Below, one piece after another: positions 33,623 to 42,270 of a stretch of DNA of 64,000 bases. Below the pieces are notes generated by a model. It did no database searches. It saw only the letters and a list, made by a program, of their open reading frames with translations, and was not told where the DNA came from. The position numbers and the translations under genes are program-made. The stretch lies in NCBI GenBank assembly GCA_964588705.1, contig CAZPQV010000002.1:1-64000 (forward strand), given 5' to 3'. Numbering within the stretch: the stretch's first letter is position 1; every line of letters begins with the position of its first letter. This DNA is from CAZPQV01 sp964588705. GTDB lineage: Bacteria; Bacteroidota; Bacteroidia; Flavobacteriales; Weeksellaceae.

Positions 33623-34411
33623 TCAGGCAAGTTTGGTGTCGAAAATGAAGTCTTTTACCACTTTATTGAAATCAGTAGGATTTTCTGCCTGAACCCAATG
33701 TCCCGCATTTGCAATTTTCGCTAATTGAAACTGAGGAAACTGCTGTTTAATAAGGAATTCGTCCTGAGGAAGTATGTAATTCGATTTTGCGCCGGCAACA
33801 AAAAGCGAAGGACCATTAAATACCCCGAACTTAATGGCATTTGAAACAAATTCATCATACTTTTCTGAAAGCGTTTTGAGATTGAATCTCCACGCCAGTT
33901 TTTTATCATCCGTCCAGTAAAGATTTTTGGTTAAAAACTGAATTACAGATCTTTCCGGAATATATTGATTCAAGATTTCTTCAACATCTCCCCGACTTTC
34001 TACAGTGCTAAAATCTACCGTTTCAAGTGCTTTAATAATTCCCTGATGATGCGGAGGATACGCTTTTGGAGAAATATCTACTACAATCAGTTTTTCAACT
34101 TTTGGCGGATATTTTATGGCAAACTGCATTACCGCTTTTCCACCGAGCGAATGTCCCAGAAGATTGGCTTTTTCAATGCCGTGATGTTCCATGTAATGTG
34201 TGATATCGTGCGCCAAAGAATCATGCGACATTTCTTCGGAATGAAAGCTCTTCCCGTGATTTCGTAAATCAATCAGGTGAACAGGAAAATATTCCCCAAA
34301 TTCTTTCCCGAAAGTTCCCCAATTATCAAGCATCCCGAAAAGTCCGTGGAAAACCAGCAGCGGCGTTCCGGGTTTATCGTGTCCGTATATTTTTGAGTGT
34401 AGAATATTCAT
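33623..34411 (-). CDS. Alpha/beta hydrolase (YbfF-like esterase)
   Basis: 262 residues, cytoplasmic. HGxxG region FHGLFGMLDNWGTFGKEFGE, IDLRNHGKSFHSEEMSHDSL, nucleophile elbow LLGHSLGGKAVMQFA, and His in NAGHWVQAENP. YbfF-type acyl-CoA/ester hydrolases share this layout. Last gene of a minus-strand cluster: 33 nt after pdxJ. Confidence 0.9.
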   Translation of the reverse strand: MNILHSKIYGHDKPGTPLLVFHGLFGMLDNWGTFGKEFGEYFPVHLIDLRNHGKSFHSEEMSHDSLAHDITHYMEHHGIEKANLLGHSLGGKAVMQFAIKYPPKVEKLIVVDISPKAYPPHHQGIIKALETVDFSTVESRGDVEEILNQYIPERSVIQFLTKNLYWTDDKKLAWRFNLKTLSEKYDEFVSNAIKFGVFNGPSLFVAGAKSNYILPQDEFLIKQQFPQFQLAKIANAGHWVQAENPTDFNKVVKDFIFDTKLA

Positions 34412-34444
34412 TTTATTCCAAGTTTTCAGGTTTCAATTTTTAGA

Positions 34445-35164
34445 TTACCAAACAGCCAGTCTTTTCAAATAAGCCTGCACCGTATTTTCCATTCCCATAT
34501 AAAGCGCTTCTCCAATCAAAGCATGACCGATAGAAACCTCCAATAAATTAGGAATATTATCAGCAAAATATTTCAGATTATCCAGCGACAAATCATGCCC
34601 GGCATTAATTCCCAAACCAAATTCTGTGGCTTTTACTGCGGTGTCGTAATAGGGTTTTATGGCCGCTTCTTTATTGTTGGTATAATCTTTTGCGTAAGCC
34701 TCCGTATAAAGTTCAATTCGGTCTGTACCTGTTGAAGCAGCATATTGCACCATTTCCGGATTTGGATCTAAGAAAATGGATGTTCTGATTCCGGCATTCT
34801 TAAACTCAGCAATCACTTCTTTCAGAAAATCCTGATGTTTTTTGCAGTCCCAACCTGCGTTGGAAGTAATGGCATCATCAGCATCGGGAACCAATGTCAC
34901 CTGTTCCGGTTTCACCTCCAAAACCATATCAATAAACGGACGGTGCGGATTTCCCTCAATATTGAATTCTGTATGAACCAAAGGTTTCAAATCGTAAACA
35001 TCTTTTCTGGTAATATGCCTTTCGTCCGGCCTTGGGTGAATGGTAATTCCCTGCGCACCAAATTCCTGAATTTTTATCGCAGCTTCGGTTACGCTCGGAA
35101 AATCGCCGCCCCGTGCATTTCTTAAAGTGGCTATTTTATTGATGTTTACACTAAGTTTCGTCAT
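34445..35164 (-). CDS. pdxJ: Pyridoxine 5'-phosphate synthase
   Basis: 239 residues. Condenses 1-deoxyxylulose 5-phosphate with 3-amino-2-oxopropyl phosphate. Signatures: LSVNINKIATLRNARGGDFP, GITIHPRPDERHITRKDVYD, FNIEGNP, PEQVTLVPDA and the C-terminal GLGINAGHDLSLDN with SIGHALIGEALYMG. Full length, middle gene of the mscS-pdxJ-hydrolase cluster. Confidence 0.97.
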   Translation of the reverse strand: MTKLSVNINKIATLRNARGGDFPSVTEAAIKIQEFGAQGITIHPRPDERHITRKDVYDLKPLVHTEFNIEGNPHRPFIDMVLEVKPEQVTLVPDADDAITSNAGWDCKKHQDFLKEVIAEFKNAGIRTSIFLDPNPEMVQYAASTGTDRIELYTEAYAKDYTNNKEAAIKPYYDTAVKATEFGLGINAGHDLSLDNLKYFADNIPNLLEVSIGHALIGEALYMGMENTVQAYLKRLAVW

Positions 35165-35176
35165 TTCTTTTCTAAA

Positions 35177-36439
35177 TTAAATTTTTACAATCTGATTGAC
35201 TTCCAACCCAAATTCCTGAGATGCCACCAAAAGATGATCGAAAATGTCGGCTTGGATCTGTTCGAAATTTTGCCAGTTGGAATCGTTCGTAAAACAATAG
35301 ATTTCCAATGGCATGCCTTGCGGTGTCATTTCCAGTTGGCGCACCATCAGTGTTCCGTTTTGGTCAATATGTTTGCTGTTTTTCAAATAATTAAGAGCAT
35401 AGATCCTGAAAGTTCCGATATTAGTGAGTTGTTCACCATTCAACATAATTCCGAAATCTCCTTGCTCCACGCGTTCTGCATAAATTGCATCATATTTTTC
35501 TTTCAGATAATCCTGCAGGAGATTTACTTTTGACAGTTTCTCAAACATTTCTTTATCCAAAAATTTAAATGATCTGATGTTGAAAATAATCGAGCGTTTT
35601 ATTCGTCTCGTATTACTTTCCGACATCACCTGAAGGTTTTTTATCTCAGTTGAAACCAAATCGTAAGTTGGTATGGTTGAAATCGTTTTATCAAAATTCT
35701 GAATTCTGGTTGTCAGTAAACTGATATCTTCAATGGTTCCCTCAAGATTGTATTTCGGAATTCCGACCCAATCTCCCACCTTCACAATTCTGGAAGTGGA
35801 AACGTGAATTCCGGTTACGAAACCTAAAATGGTATCCCTAAAAACCAACAAAAGCACGGCGGTCATCGCAGTTAAACTTCCCCAAATCGTCGATGCACTG
35901 ACACCGAAAATATTTGAAATTGCCAGAAATCCGAAAAAGAAAATTCCGAAAATATTCAGGGTCTGCGTTACGGCTCTAATGGCGGTTACTCTGTAATAAT
36001 CGCGTTTCAGAACGAAATATTCTTCCACCGCTTTCAGAATTCTTTTGTATAGAATATACGCCAGATAAATCATCAGAACCGCGAATGTCCTTTCCAGAAA
36101 AACGTGGCTTTTTGGGTGTCTTCCCATTATAGATTCTATAAGCTGCTGAGAGATTCCTAACGAAATAAAGTGCGCAACAGTGGTTGGAACCCTGCTGCTA
36201 TAGAGTGCTTTAAAGAGTGATGTATCTCCTAAATTTTTTGAAAAAACAAAATGTATCAACCTGAAAATCAGCCTAAAAACAGAACTGATCATAAATACTA
36301 CCAATGCGAAAAGCAGCAGCTTCAGCAATATCTGAAAAAACAGAATGAAGTCATTATGCACATTATCCTGTACAAAAACATGTACATAATCACTGATTTC
36401 CTGTAAAAAGCCTTTGGTATCTTTTAGTTCGTCTTTCAT
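35177..36439 (-). CDS. MscS-family mechanosensitive channel
   Basis: 420 residues from ATG 36439; a TTG three codons upstream overlaps the -7 box. About four or five hydrophobic helices at residues 25-190, then the pore helix and MscS core (ASTIWGSLTAMTAVLLLVFR, DTILGFVTGIHVSTSRIVKV, GDWVGIPKYNLEGTIEDISL), followed by the cytoplasmic vestibule (TISTIPTYDLVSTEIKNL). YbdG/YnaI-like. Releases solutes on hypo-osmotic shock. First gene of the cluster with pdxJ (12 nt apart). Confidence 0.93.
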   Translation of the reverse strand: MKDELKDTKGFLQEISDYVHVFVQDNVHNDFILFFQILLKLLLFALVVFMISSVFRLIFRLIHFVFSKNLGDTSLFKALYSSRVPTTVAHFISLGISQQLIESIMGRHPKSHVFLERTFAVLMIYLAYILYKRILKAVEEYFVLKRDYYRVTAIRAVTQTLNIFGIFFFGFLAISNIFGVSASTIWGSLTAMTAVLLLVFRDTILGFVTGIHVSTSRIVKVGDWVGIPKYNLEGTIEDISLLTTRIQNFDKTISTIPTYDLVSTEIKNLQVMSESNTRRIKRSIIFNIRSFKFLDKEMFEKLSKVNLLQDYLKEKYDAIYAERVEQGDFGIMLNGEQLTNIGTFRIYALNYLKNSKHIDQNGTLMVRQLEMTPQGMPLEIYCFTNDSNWQNFEQIQADIFDHLLVASQEFGLEVNQIVKI

Positions 36440-36445
36440 TGCAGG

Positions 36446-36453
36446 CAAAAATA
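36446..36453 (-). promoter_or_regulatory. -7 box of mscS, near-leaderless
   Basis: TATTTTTG on the minus strand ends 6 nt before ATG 36439 and overlaps the alternative TTG start. Confidence 0.55.
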
Positions 36454-36514
36454 AGAAAATCGTTTGTCAATAAATTGAAAACTGCTACATTTAACCAAAT
36501 TTTAATAAACGTTT

Positions 36515-36997
36515 ATGGATGCAGGATTAATCACTCTCGCCTGTCTAATATTACTTATTTTGGGACTTGTTGGTACCATTCTTCCGGTACTTCCGGGTCT
36601 GCTTCTCAGCATTTGCGGGCTTCTGATTTACAAATTTGGGACGGATGCACCACTATCGATGGTTTACATCTGGATTTTTGTAGCGCTCACGGCAATTTCT
36701 ACGGTTCTCAATTATCTCATTCCTGCGAAAACCAATCGAAAATATGGCGGAACACGTTGGGGAAGCGTCGGCTCCATTATCGGAACTTTGGTCGGACTGT
36801 TTTTCTTTCCGCCTTTCGGATTTTTTATCGGAATGATATTAGGTGTTTTTGTTGGCGAATTGCTTCACGATTCAAAGGATAAGAAAAAGGCCATCAATTC
36901 GGTAAAAGGCGCGGTAATTGGTTTTATTTTTGGAGCCGGGTTTAATTTTATGGTGGCTTTGGCAATGCTTTTGGTGGTTATAATTGATATATTTTAA
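36515..36997 (+). CDS. DUF456 family membrane protein
   Basis: 160 residues, almost entirely hydrophobic with Gly-rich turns: ILGLVGTILPVLPGLLLSIC, NYLIPAKTNRKYGGTRWGSV, FFFPPFGFFIGMILGVFVGE and a C-terminal helix. This is the DUF456 pattern (glycine-zipper-like membrane protein); function unknown. It is followed 10 nt later by a lipoprotein gene. Confidence 0.9.
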   Translation: MDAGLITLACLILLILGLVGTILPVLPGLLLSICGLLIYKFGTDAPLSMVYIWIFVALTAISTVLNYLIPAKTNRKYGGTRWGSVGSIIGTLVGLFFFPPFGFFIGMILGVFVGELLHDSKDKKKAINSVKGAVIGFIFGAGFNFMVALAMLLVVIIDIF

Positions 36998-37007
36998 AAC
37001 TGAAAAG

Positions 37008-37505
37008 ATGTTTCAAAAAATCATAATGCCACTATTTATTTTTCTGACTTTTATTTCATGTAACTGTCAGAAAAACGTTAATGAGGAAGGCGAATTTATT
37101 ATGCCTAAAACTTCTTCGAAAGTCGTTAACTCAACTTATCCCAGAGAAAAACCTGAGAAAAACACTGTTCGCCTGGTTGAAAAACAGAATGTTTTTCTGA
37201 AAGAACAACAGATGAATGTCACTTTTCTGAAGACCACCAACGATAGTCGTTGTCCGATGAATGCCCGATGTATTTGGGCTGGAAACGCTTCTGTAGAGGT
37301 GGAATTGATGACTACCACTTCCCGTCCGAAAGTGTTAACGCTTTCTGTTGGTGACCTTCGCGATGGCTTGGTTCAAACGATTGAATTCTCCGGATTTAAA
37401 GTAACCTTGGAGCAACTCTATCCAAGCAACGCTACCGATATGCCTTTCTCTAAACTGAAAGGCAAATACGTGATCGATTTAAAAATTGAATCTGCTACCG
37501 ATTAA
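37008..37505 (+). CDS. Hypothetical lipoprotein with DSRCP...CxWAGN motif
   Basis: 165 residues from ATG 37008, chosen because MFQKIIMPLFIFLTFISC is a lipoprotein signal; the ATG at 36984 overlaps the previous gene. The mature domain is a beta-rich module with a Cys pair in TNDSRCPMNARCIWAGNASV and FSGFKVTLEQLYP, a motif seen in many exported proteins of Bacteroidota. Function unknown. Confidence 0.8.
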   Translation: MFQKIIMPLFIFLTFISCNCQKNVNEEGEFIMPKTSSKVVNSTYPREKPEKNTVRLVEKQNVFLKEQQMNVTFLKTTNDSRCPMNARCIWAGNASVEVELMTTTSRPKVLTLSVGDLRDGLVQTIEFSGFKVTLEQLYPSNATDMPFSKLKGKYVIDLKIESATD

Positions 37506-37599
37506 TTTTATTTCACTGAGGTGAAGGAGTTAATCACAACGTTTTACGATGATTAAATAGAAATGTAAAAATTGTATTCGTGCATTAGTGGCAAAATAA

Positions 37600-38241
37600 T
37601 CACCAATTAATTTCCCTTAAACCCTTCGATTTCAAATAAGTATTGATTTTAGAAAACGGCTTACTTCCAAAAAAACCGCGGTGTACCGAAAACGGCGACG
37701 GATGCGGAGATTTAATGATATAATGTTTAGAGGAATCGATGAGTTCCTCTTTTTTCTGCGCAAACGCTCCCCACAAAACAAAAACCACATTCTCCTTTTT
37801 ATCCGAAATTTCTTTGATGATGAAATTCGTGAACTGCTCCCAACCTAAATCCTTGTGCGAATTTGGGGAATGAGCACGAACGGAAAGCGTTGCATTTAAC
37901 AATAAAACTCCCTGTCTCGCCCAGTCATCAAGTTCATTGGTAGTTTTAGAAATTCCCAAGTCGTCTTTCAACTCTTTATAGATATTTTGCAGTGACGGCG
38001 GTGCTTTCACCTCATCAGAAACCGAAAAACACAAACCGTTCGCCTGTTTATCACCGTGATACGGATCCTGCCCGATAATCACCACCTTTACGTCTTCAAA
38101 AGACGTCAGTTCCAAAGCACGGAAAATCTTATTTTTTGGCGGAAAGCATTGGTTTATAGTATACTCTTTCTTTACTTTTTGCCATAAATTGGTGAAATAT
38201 TTAGAATTTTTGATGGGTGCGAGAACTTCGGTCCAAGTCAT
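37600..38241 (-). CDS. ung: Uracil-DNA glycosylase
   Basis: 213 residues, family 1 UDG. Catalytic water-activating motif VVIIGQDPYHGDKQANGLCF, LLLNATLSVRAHSPNSH, and the intercalation loop SPHPSPFSVHRGFFGSKPFS. Removes uracil from DNA. Full length. Its upstream side carries short heptamer-like units. Confidence 0.97.
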   Translation of the reverse strand: MTWTEVLAPIKNSKYFTNLWQKVKKEYTINQCFPPKNKIFRALELTSFEDVKVVIIGQDPYHGDKQANGLCFSVSDEVKAPPSLQNIYKELKDDLGISKTTNELDDWARQGVLLLNATLSVRAHSPNSHKDLGWEQFTNFIIKEISDKKENVVFVLWGAFAQKKEELIDSSKHYIIKSPHPSPFSVHRGFFGSKPFSKINTYLKSKGLREINW

Positions 38242-38250
38242 TTTTTATAA

Positions 38251-38271
38251 TTGATAAATGATGATTGATAA
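38251..38271. repeat. Three heptamer units upstream of ung
   Basis: Units TTGATAA, ATGATGA, TTGATAA between ung and the next gene. Unlike the other arrays, this one is on the 5' side of its neighbour. Short and AT-rich, so chance is possible. Confidence 0.45.
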
Positions 38272-38409
38272 ATAAATTCAAAAATACCACATAATTTATA
38301 AAAGTGAGACGTAGAAAAAAAATCTCCGCCAAAAAATAATCATATCTGCGTAACTCTGTGAACTCCGTGTAAATATCCCTGTTTAGCGGTAGACAGGTGC
38401 GGGGAAAGC

Positions 38410-39108
38410 TTATTTTTGATTTAAAAATTTCTGATATTTCGGTAAATCCGTTTTTGAAACCCTCACTGTATCAATCTTTTCAGGACTTAGTTTAATGATA
38501 TAATAATCATCTGTTCGGGATTCGCGTGTTGAATCATCAGGCTCTATTTTCTCCACTTTTGTCCAATGATAGGTGAAAGATTTCAGCTCATTTTTGTCCT
38601 TCCAAAGCCAACTTTTTATCTCCTCTGAATATCCTGCATCTCCGGTTGCATCTGCCAATTCAAAAACTTGCGGTAGAATCGCATCCTGCTTTTTGTCATA
38701 AAAGAAAAGTTTCATCGAGGTGAATGAATATTCGCCGGGCATCCTCGCTACCAAGCCGTAGTGATTTTCATCGATTTCAAACTTCAAAAACGCCTGAAAC
38801 ATTTCCGGTTCTCCAACGAAAGAATCTACTTTTAATGATTTTGGAAAGAGTTCTAACTCAGCTTTCGAAATGCTTGGACCAATTTTTGGTTCGTCATATC
38901 GCGGTGCAACAAATCGGGAGGAATCCAGTTCAATGGTTCTGAATTTATCTAAAAATTCCTGATTTTTTGAAGTCCATTCTACAACCTGAACTGTGTCTGA
39001 CTGCCCAGTCATCTTGGAATCCGCAGCCGGATTATTGGTAATCGTCGTTTCAGTTTTCTTACAGGAATACAATGCGAATACGATTGCAAACAGCATCAGT
39101 TTTTTCAT
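38410..39108 (-). CDS. Hypothetical lipoprotein
   Basis: 232 residues. Lipoprotein signal MKKLMLFAIVFALYSCKKTE. The mature part has no motif I recognise; it includes FVAPRYDEPKIGPSISKAEL, a GEYSFTSMKLFFYDKKQDAI strand pattern and TVRVSKTDLPKYQKFL. Probably an exported protein that reads as a beta-sandwich. Stands alone between ung and mutS2. Confidence 0.75.
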   Translation of the reverse strand: MKKLMLFAIVFALYSCKKTETTITNNPAADSKMTGQSDTVQVVEWTSKNQEFLDKFRTIELDSSRFVAPRYDEPKIGPSISKAELELFPKSLKVDSFVGEPEMFQAFLKFEIDENHYGLVARMPGEYSFTSMKLFFYDKKQDAILPQVFELADATGDAGYSEEIKSWLWKDKNELKSFTYHWTKVEKIEPDDSTRESRTDDYYIIKLSPEKIDTVRVSKTDLPKYQKFLNQK

Positions 39109-39163
39109 AATTTCAATTTTGTGATTCGGTTGTTATGCTGCAAGAACCTTTCCAAGTTTCACC

Positions 39164-39307
39164 AACCACAAAAGTCACAAAAGAGTTCATTTACAATCTA
39201 ATTTATAGTAAAAGCCCACAATAGTTTTTCATCAGACATGAAAAAACTTCTGTATTCTATGTTGCATAAACATTTCAAATTTAAAATCTTTTCTGCCTTT
39301 TGTGGTT
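39164..39307. repeat. Inverted 21-bp repeat pair between the lipoprotein and mutS2 genes
   Basis: 39164-39184 begins AACCACAAAAGTC and matches the 21-nt element at 26411-26431 at 20 of 21 positions. 39287-39307 is an inverted copy (18 of 21 against its partner, 20 of 21 against 26411). The arms enclose 102 nt of AT-rich DNA and could form a large hairpin or mark a mobile element relic. Confidence 0.7.
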
Positions 39308-39334
39308 TAACAATTTTCGAATTTTCAAATTCAC

Positions 39335-39342
39335 TATTTTTG
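39335..39342 (+). promoter_or_regulatory. -7 box of mutS2, leaderless type
   Basis: TATTTTTG ends 4 nt before the GTG start codon at 39347. Confidence 0.6.
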
Positions 39343-39346
39343 CATC

Positions 39347-41494
39347 GTGCTGATAAAACAAGATGATTTAAACGAACTTGAATTTCCGGAACTGCTTTCG
39401 GAAATTTCGCCTTTTGTCTACTCCCACAAGACTGCGGAACGGATTATGAATCTGCTTCCGATGGAAATTGATGAGGCCGAACTTTCATTAAAAAAAACCG
39501 CCGAATTCCTTACGAGTTTTGAGAGTAACAATGCCATTCCCTTCGATGAATATGACGATATTGAGGCCGAACTGAAACTGATGTTAATCGAGAATTTCAG
39601 GTTAGAAAACAAAGCGTTCATTAAAATAAAACATCTTACCGAACAGATTGGAAAGCTGCAGAAATTCTTCCCAACCTTGCCGGAAACCTTCCCCAACCTT
39701 TTGGAAGAAGTAAAAGACATCGAATTTCATAAAGAAATCATTGATAAAATTGATAAAGTTTTCAACCGTTTTGGAGAAGTGAAAAGTGATGCTTCAACCA
39801 TTCTGAAGACGTTGCGAACCGAAATTCAACACGCCAAAAAAGCCATTCAGGAAAATTTTAACCGGGCACTTACGACTTATGTACAAAGCGATTTACTGGA
39901 TGAAATCCGAGAAACGATTATTGAAGACCAAAGGGTTTTGGCCGTAAAATCAGGTTTTAAGAAGAGAGTCCCGGGCCGTGTTCTTGGAATTTCGAAAACA
40001 GGTTCCATTACGTATATTCAGCCGGAAAGTGTGCTGAAGCATTACTTCAAACTCAAAGAAAGCGAAGAGGAAGAAAAAAAGGAAGTCGATAAAATTCTCA
40101 GAAAACTGACTGCAGAAATCGCTGAATTTCAACCGTGGCTTGAAGACTATCAACATTATATTTTCAACCTTGATTTAACAAGAGCTAAAGCCAAATTTGC
40201 AGAAAAAATCAACGGTGTTTTACCTAAAATTAACCGTCATCAAACGTTGCGGCTGAAAGATGCATTTCATCCTTTGCTGTGGTTACAAAACACCGCTCAG
40301 AATAAGAAGGTCTATCCGCAAACTCTGACGCTTAACGAACACAACAGAATTATCTGTATTTCCGGACCGAACGCCGGAGGAAAATCTATTACGTTGAAAA
40401 CGGTTGGTTTGCTTCAACTGATGATTCAGAGCGGAATTTTAGTTCCTGTGCACCCAAAATCAGAGATGTTTTTCTTTGAAAAAATAATGACAGACATCGG
40501 CGATAATCAGTCGATTGAAAATCATCTTTCCACCTACTCTTCCCGACTGAAAAAGATGTCAGGAATCATTCGCGAAGCCGACAACAAAACGCTGCTTCTA
40601 ATCGATGAATTCGGCACAGGTTCCGATCCGGAATTGGGTGGTGCTTTGGCTGAAAGTTTCCTGGAATTTTTCTACGAAAAGAAAAGTTTTGCCATTATTA
40701 CTACGCATTATACCAATATCAAACTCGTTGTAGAACAGCTTCCCAATGCGGAAAATGCAGCGATGCTTTTCGATGAACATTCGCTAGAACCTTTGTACAA
40801 ACTGGAAGTTGGACAAGCCGGAAGTTCGTTTACTTTTGAAGTGGCGGAGAAAAATAAAATTCCGAGATTCATCATTAAAAATGCCCGTGCGAAAGTGGAA
40901 AAAGATGTGGTAAACCTCGATAAAACCATTGTAAAACTTCAGCAGGAAAAATTTGAAGTCGAAAAACTGAAATCCAATCTTACCGAACAGAAAGAATCGG
41001 TGGAAGACAAGCGCGATAATCTTCAAAAACTAAATGAACAACTGGAACAGAAGCTCTTTAATTTCCAAAAACTGTATGAAGAAGAACACCGAAAATTGCA
41101 GTTTGGAAACAAGATTGAAGCCTTTATCAATTCCTACATCAACGGGAAATCGCGGAAAGATGTGGTAAAAGATTTCGTGAAAATTCTGGAGCAGGAAAAA
41201 TTCAGAAAACTCGGTTCAGACAAAGATGAAAGCAAGAAACTGCAGGTCATCAAACGAAAAATCACACAACAACTGAAAAAAGTTGAAGTGAAAGAAAAAA
41301 TAGAGGAAACCAATACTAAACTGGAAGAAAAACGCAAAGAAGAACGCTCAGTATGGATGAAACCGGGGCAGCGCGTACGGATTACAGGATCAACTTCGGT
41401 GGGAACGATTGAGAAGATTACAAAAAATAAAGTAGTAGTCAATTACGGAACGTTTAAAACCACGATTGATGGGGATGAATTAGAAAGAATTTAA
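39347..41494 (+). CDS. MutS2-type DNA mismatch repair family ATPase, no Smr domain
   Basis: 715 residues from GTG 39347, which fits the promoter spacing. Walker A is CISGPNAGGKSITLKTVGLL; Walker B LLIDEFGTGSDPELGGALAE; the signature TDIGDNQSIENHLSTYSSRL is typical of MutS ABC ATPases. A long coiled coil follows (about residues 515-660), then a KOW-like end (WMKPGQRVRITGSTSVGTIE). The Smr nuclease domain of longer MutS2 proteins is absent. Likely acts on recombination intermediates or stalled ribosomes, as MutS2 does elsewhere; without Smr the cleavage activity is doubtful. Confidence 0.9.
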   Translation: MLIKQDDLNELEFPELLSEISPFVYSHKTAERIMNLLPMEIDEAELSLKKTAEFLTSFESNNAIPFDEYDDIEAELKLMLIENFRLENKAFIKIKHLTEQIGKLQKFFPTLPETFPNLLEEVKDIEFHKEIIDKIDKVFNRFGEVKSDASTILKTLRTEIQHAKKAIQENFNRALTTYVQSDLLDEIRETIIEDQRVLAVKSGFKKRVPGRVLGISKTGSITYIQPESVLKHYFKLKESEEEEKKEVDKILRKLTAEIAEFQPWLEDYQHYIFNLDLTRAKAKFAEKINGVLPKINRHQTLRLKDAFHPLLWLQNTAQNKKVYPQTLTLNEHNRIICISGPNAGGKSITLKTVGLLQLMIQSGILVPVHPKSEMFFFEKIMTDIGDNQSIENHLSTYSSRLKKMSGIIREADNKTLLLIDEFGTGSDPELGGALAESFLEFFYEKKSFAIITTHYTNIKLVVEQLPNAENAAMLFDEHSLEPLYKLEVGQAGSSFTFEVAEKNKIPRFIIKNARAKVEKDVVNLDKTIVKLQQEKFEVEKLKSNLTEQKESVEDKRDNLQKLNEQLEQKLFNFQKLYEEEHRKLQFGNKIEAFINSYINGKSRKDVVKDFVKILEQEKFRKLGSDKDESKKLQVIKRKITQQLKKVEVKEKIEETNTKLEEKRKEERSVWMKPGQRVRITGSTSVGTIEKITKNKVVVNYGTFKTTIDGDELERI

Positions 41495-41531
41495 AGAAGA
41501 AGCAAGATAAAAGTAAAAAGATACAAGTTAA
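41490..41531 (+). repeat. Heptamer array starting at the mutS2 stop codon
   Basis: Six 7-nt units: TTTAAAG, which contains the TAA stop (41492-41494), then five AAGNNNN units. Confidence 0.7.
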
Positions 41532-41537
41532 TTGTGA

Positions 41538-41614
41538 GGCTTCGAGAGCCTCAGCCTGACACGCTAGAAGATTACAGTTAGTATTAGATTTGTCACGCTG
41601 AGGTTCTCGAAGCG
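41538..41614. repeat. Inverted repeat between convergent mutS2 and HD genes
   Basis: Arms of about 24 nt (41538-41561 and 41591-41614) built on GCTTCGAGA.CCTCAGC.TGACA with three mismatches and a 29-nt loop. The left arm also folds on itself (GAGGCT/AGCCTC). The position between two convergent stops suits a bidirectional terminator, but the element resembles dispersed GC-rich repeats. Confidence 0.72.
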
Positions 41615-41633
41615 TTTTATTTATAATAACAGT

Positions 41634-42224
41634 TTATTTCACCAATTTCCCTTCATCAATCGCCTTTTTCAACAACACATCAAACACCTCGCCCAATTCA
41701 TCGGATGCCCGTTTCACGGCTTTCCCTACCACATTGGAAACCTGATTTGCGGTAACTCCGGCTTCGGTCCAACTGGTTGCTTTACTGTGTGTATTTAATA
41801 TGAAAGGCATGATTCTGTCGACGGCACAGGCGAAAATCGCGTCCGGTGTTTCTTCGGCTTCAAATTCAATCCACAGATTCAGAAATTCGGAACGCAACGG
41901 TTCATCTAAAATTCCGAAAATATTTTGTGCAGCCTGAAGCTCACGGTCGTATTTCCCGTTCATTTTGGCTTCATCAAAAATAAAAGTGTCGCCGGCTTCA
42001 ATCTCTACCACATCGTGAATGGACAGCATTCTGATGACACGAAGCAAATCGATTTCCTGCTTATTTTTTGCGTAAGGAAAAAGAATCTGTGCCATCACCA
42101 CAATCTGCCAGCTGTGTTCGGCAGTGTTTTCACGTCGGGAATCATCAAGGTTGAAATTTCTGCGGTTTACACCTTTAAGAGCATCCAGGGCAAGGATGAA
42201 ATTGAGTTCCTTTTCTAAAATCAT
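41634..42224 (-). CDS. HD-domain phosphohydrolase (YfbR-like)
   Basis: 196 residues from ATG 42224; the in-frame extension to 42308 overlaps the TraB gene and lacks family resemblance. HD-type metal ligands: His in ENTAEHSWQIVVMA, the His-Asp doublet in LSIHDVVEIEAGD, and a later Asp in CAVDRIMPF. This resembles 5'-nucleotidases of the YfbR/HD type that hydrolyse nucleoside monophosphates. Follows TraB on the same strand, 46 nt away. Confidence 0.85.
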   Translation of the reverse strand: MILEKELNFILALDALKGVNRRNFNLDDSRRENTAEHSWQIVVMAQILFPYAKNKQEIDLLRVIRMLSIHDVVEIEAGDTFIFDEAKMNGKYDRELQAAQNIFGILDEPLRSEFLNLWIEFEAEETPDAIFACAVDRIMPFILNTHSKATSWTEAGVTANQVSNVVGKAVKRASDELGEVFDVLLKKAIDEGKLVK

Positions 42225-42270
42225 CTGGCAAATTTCGGAAAAAAAAAGAAACCTTTCGGTTTCCTTTGTA

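Noticed and set aside
36984..37007. Upstream ATG for the DSRCP lipoprotein
   Set aside because: It overlaps the DUF456 gene and would bury the lipoprotein signal behind eight charged residues.
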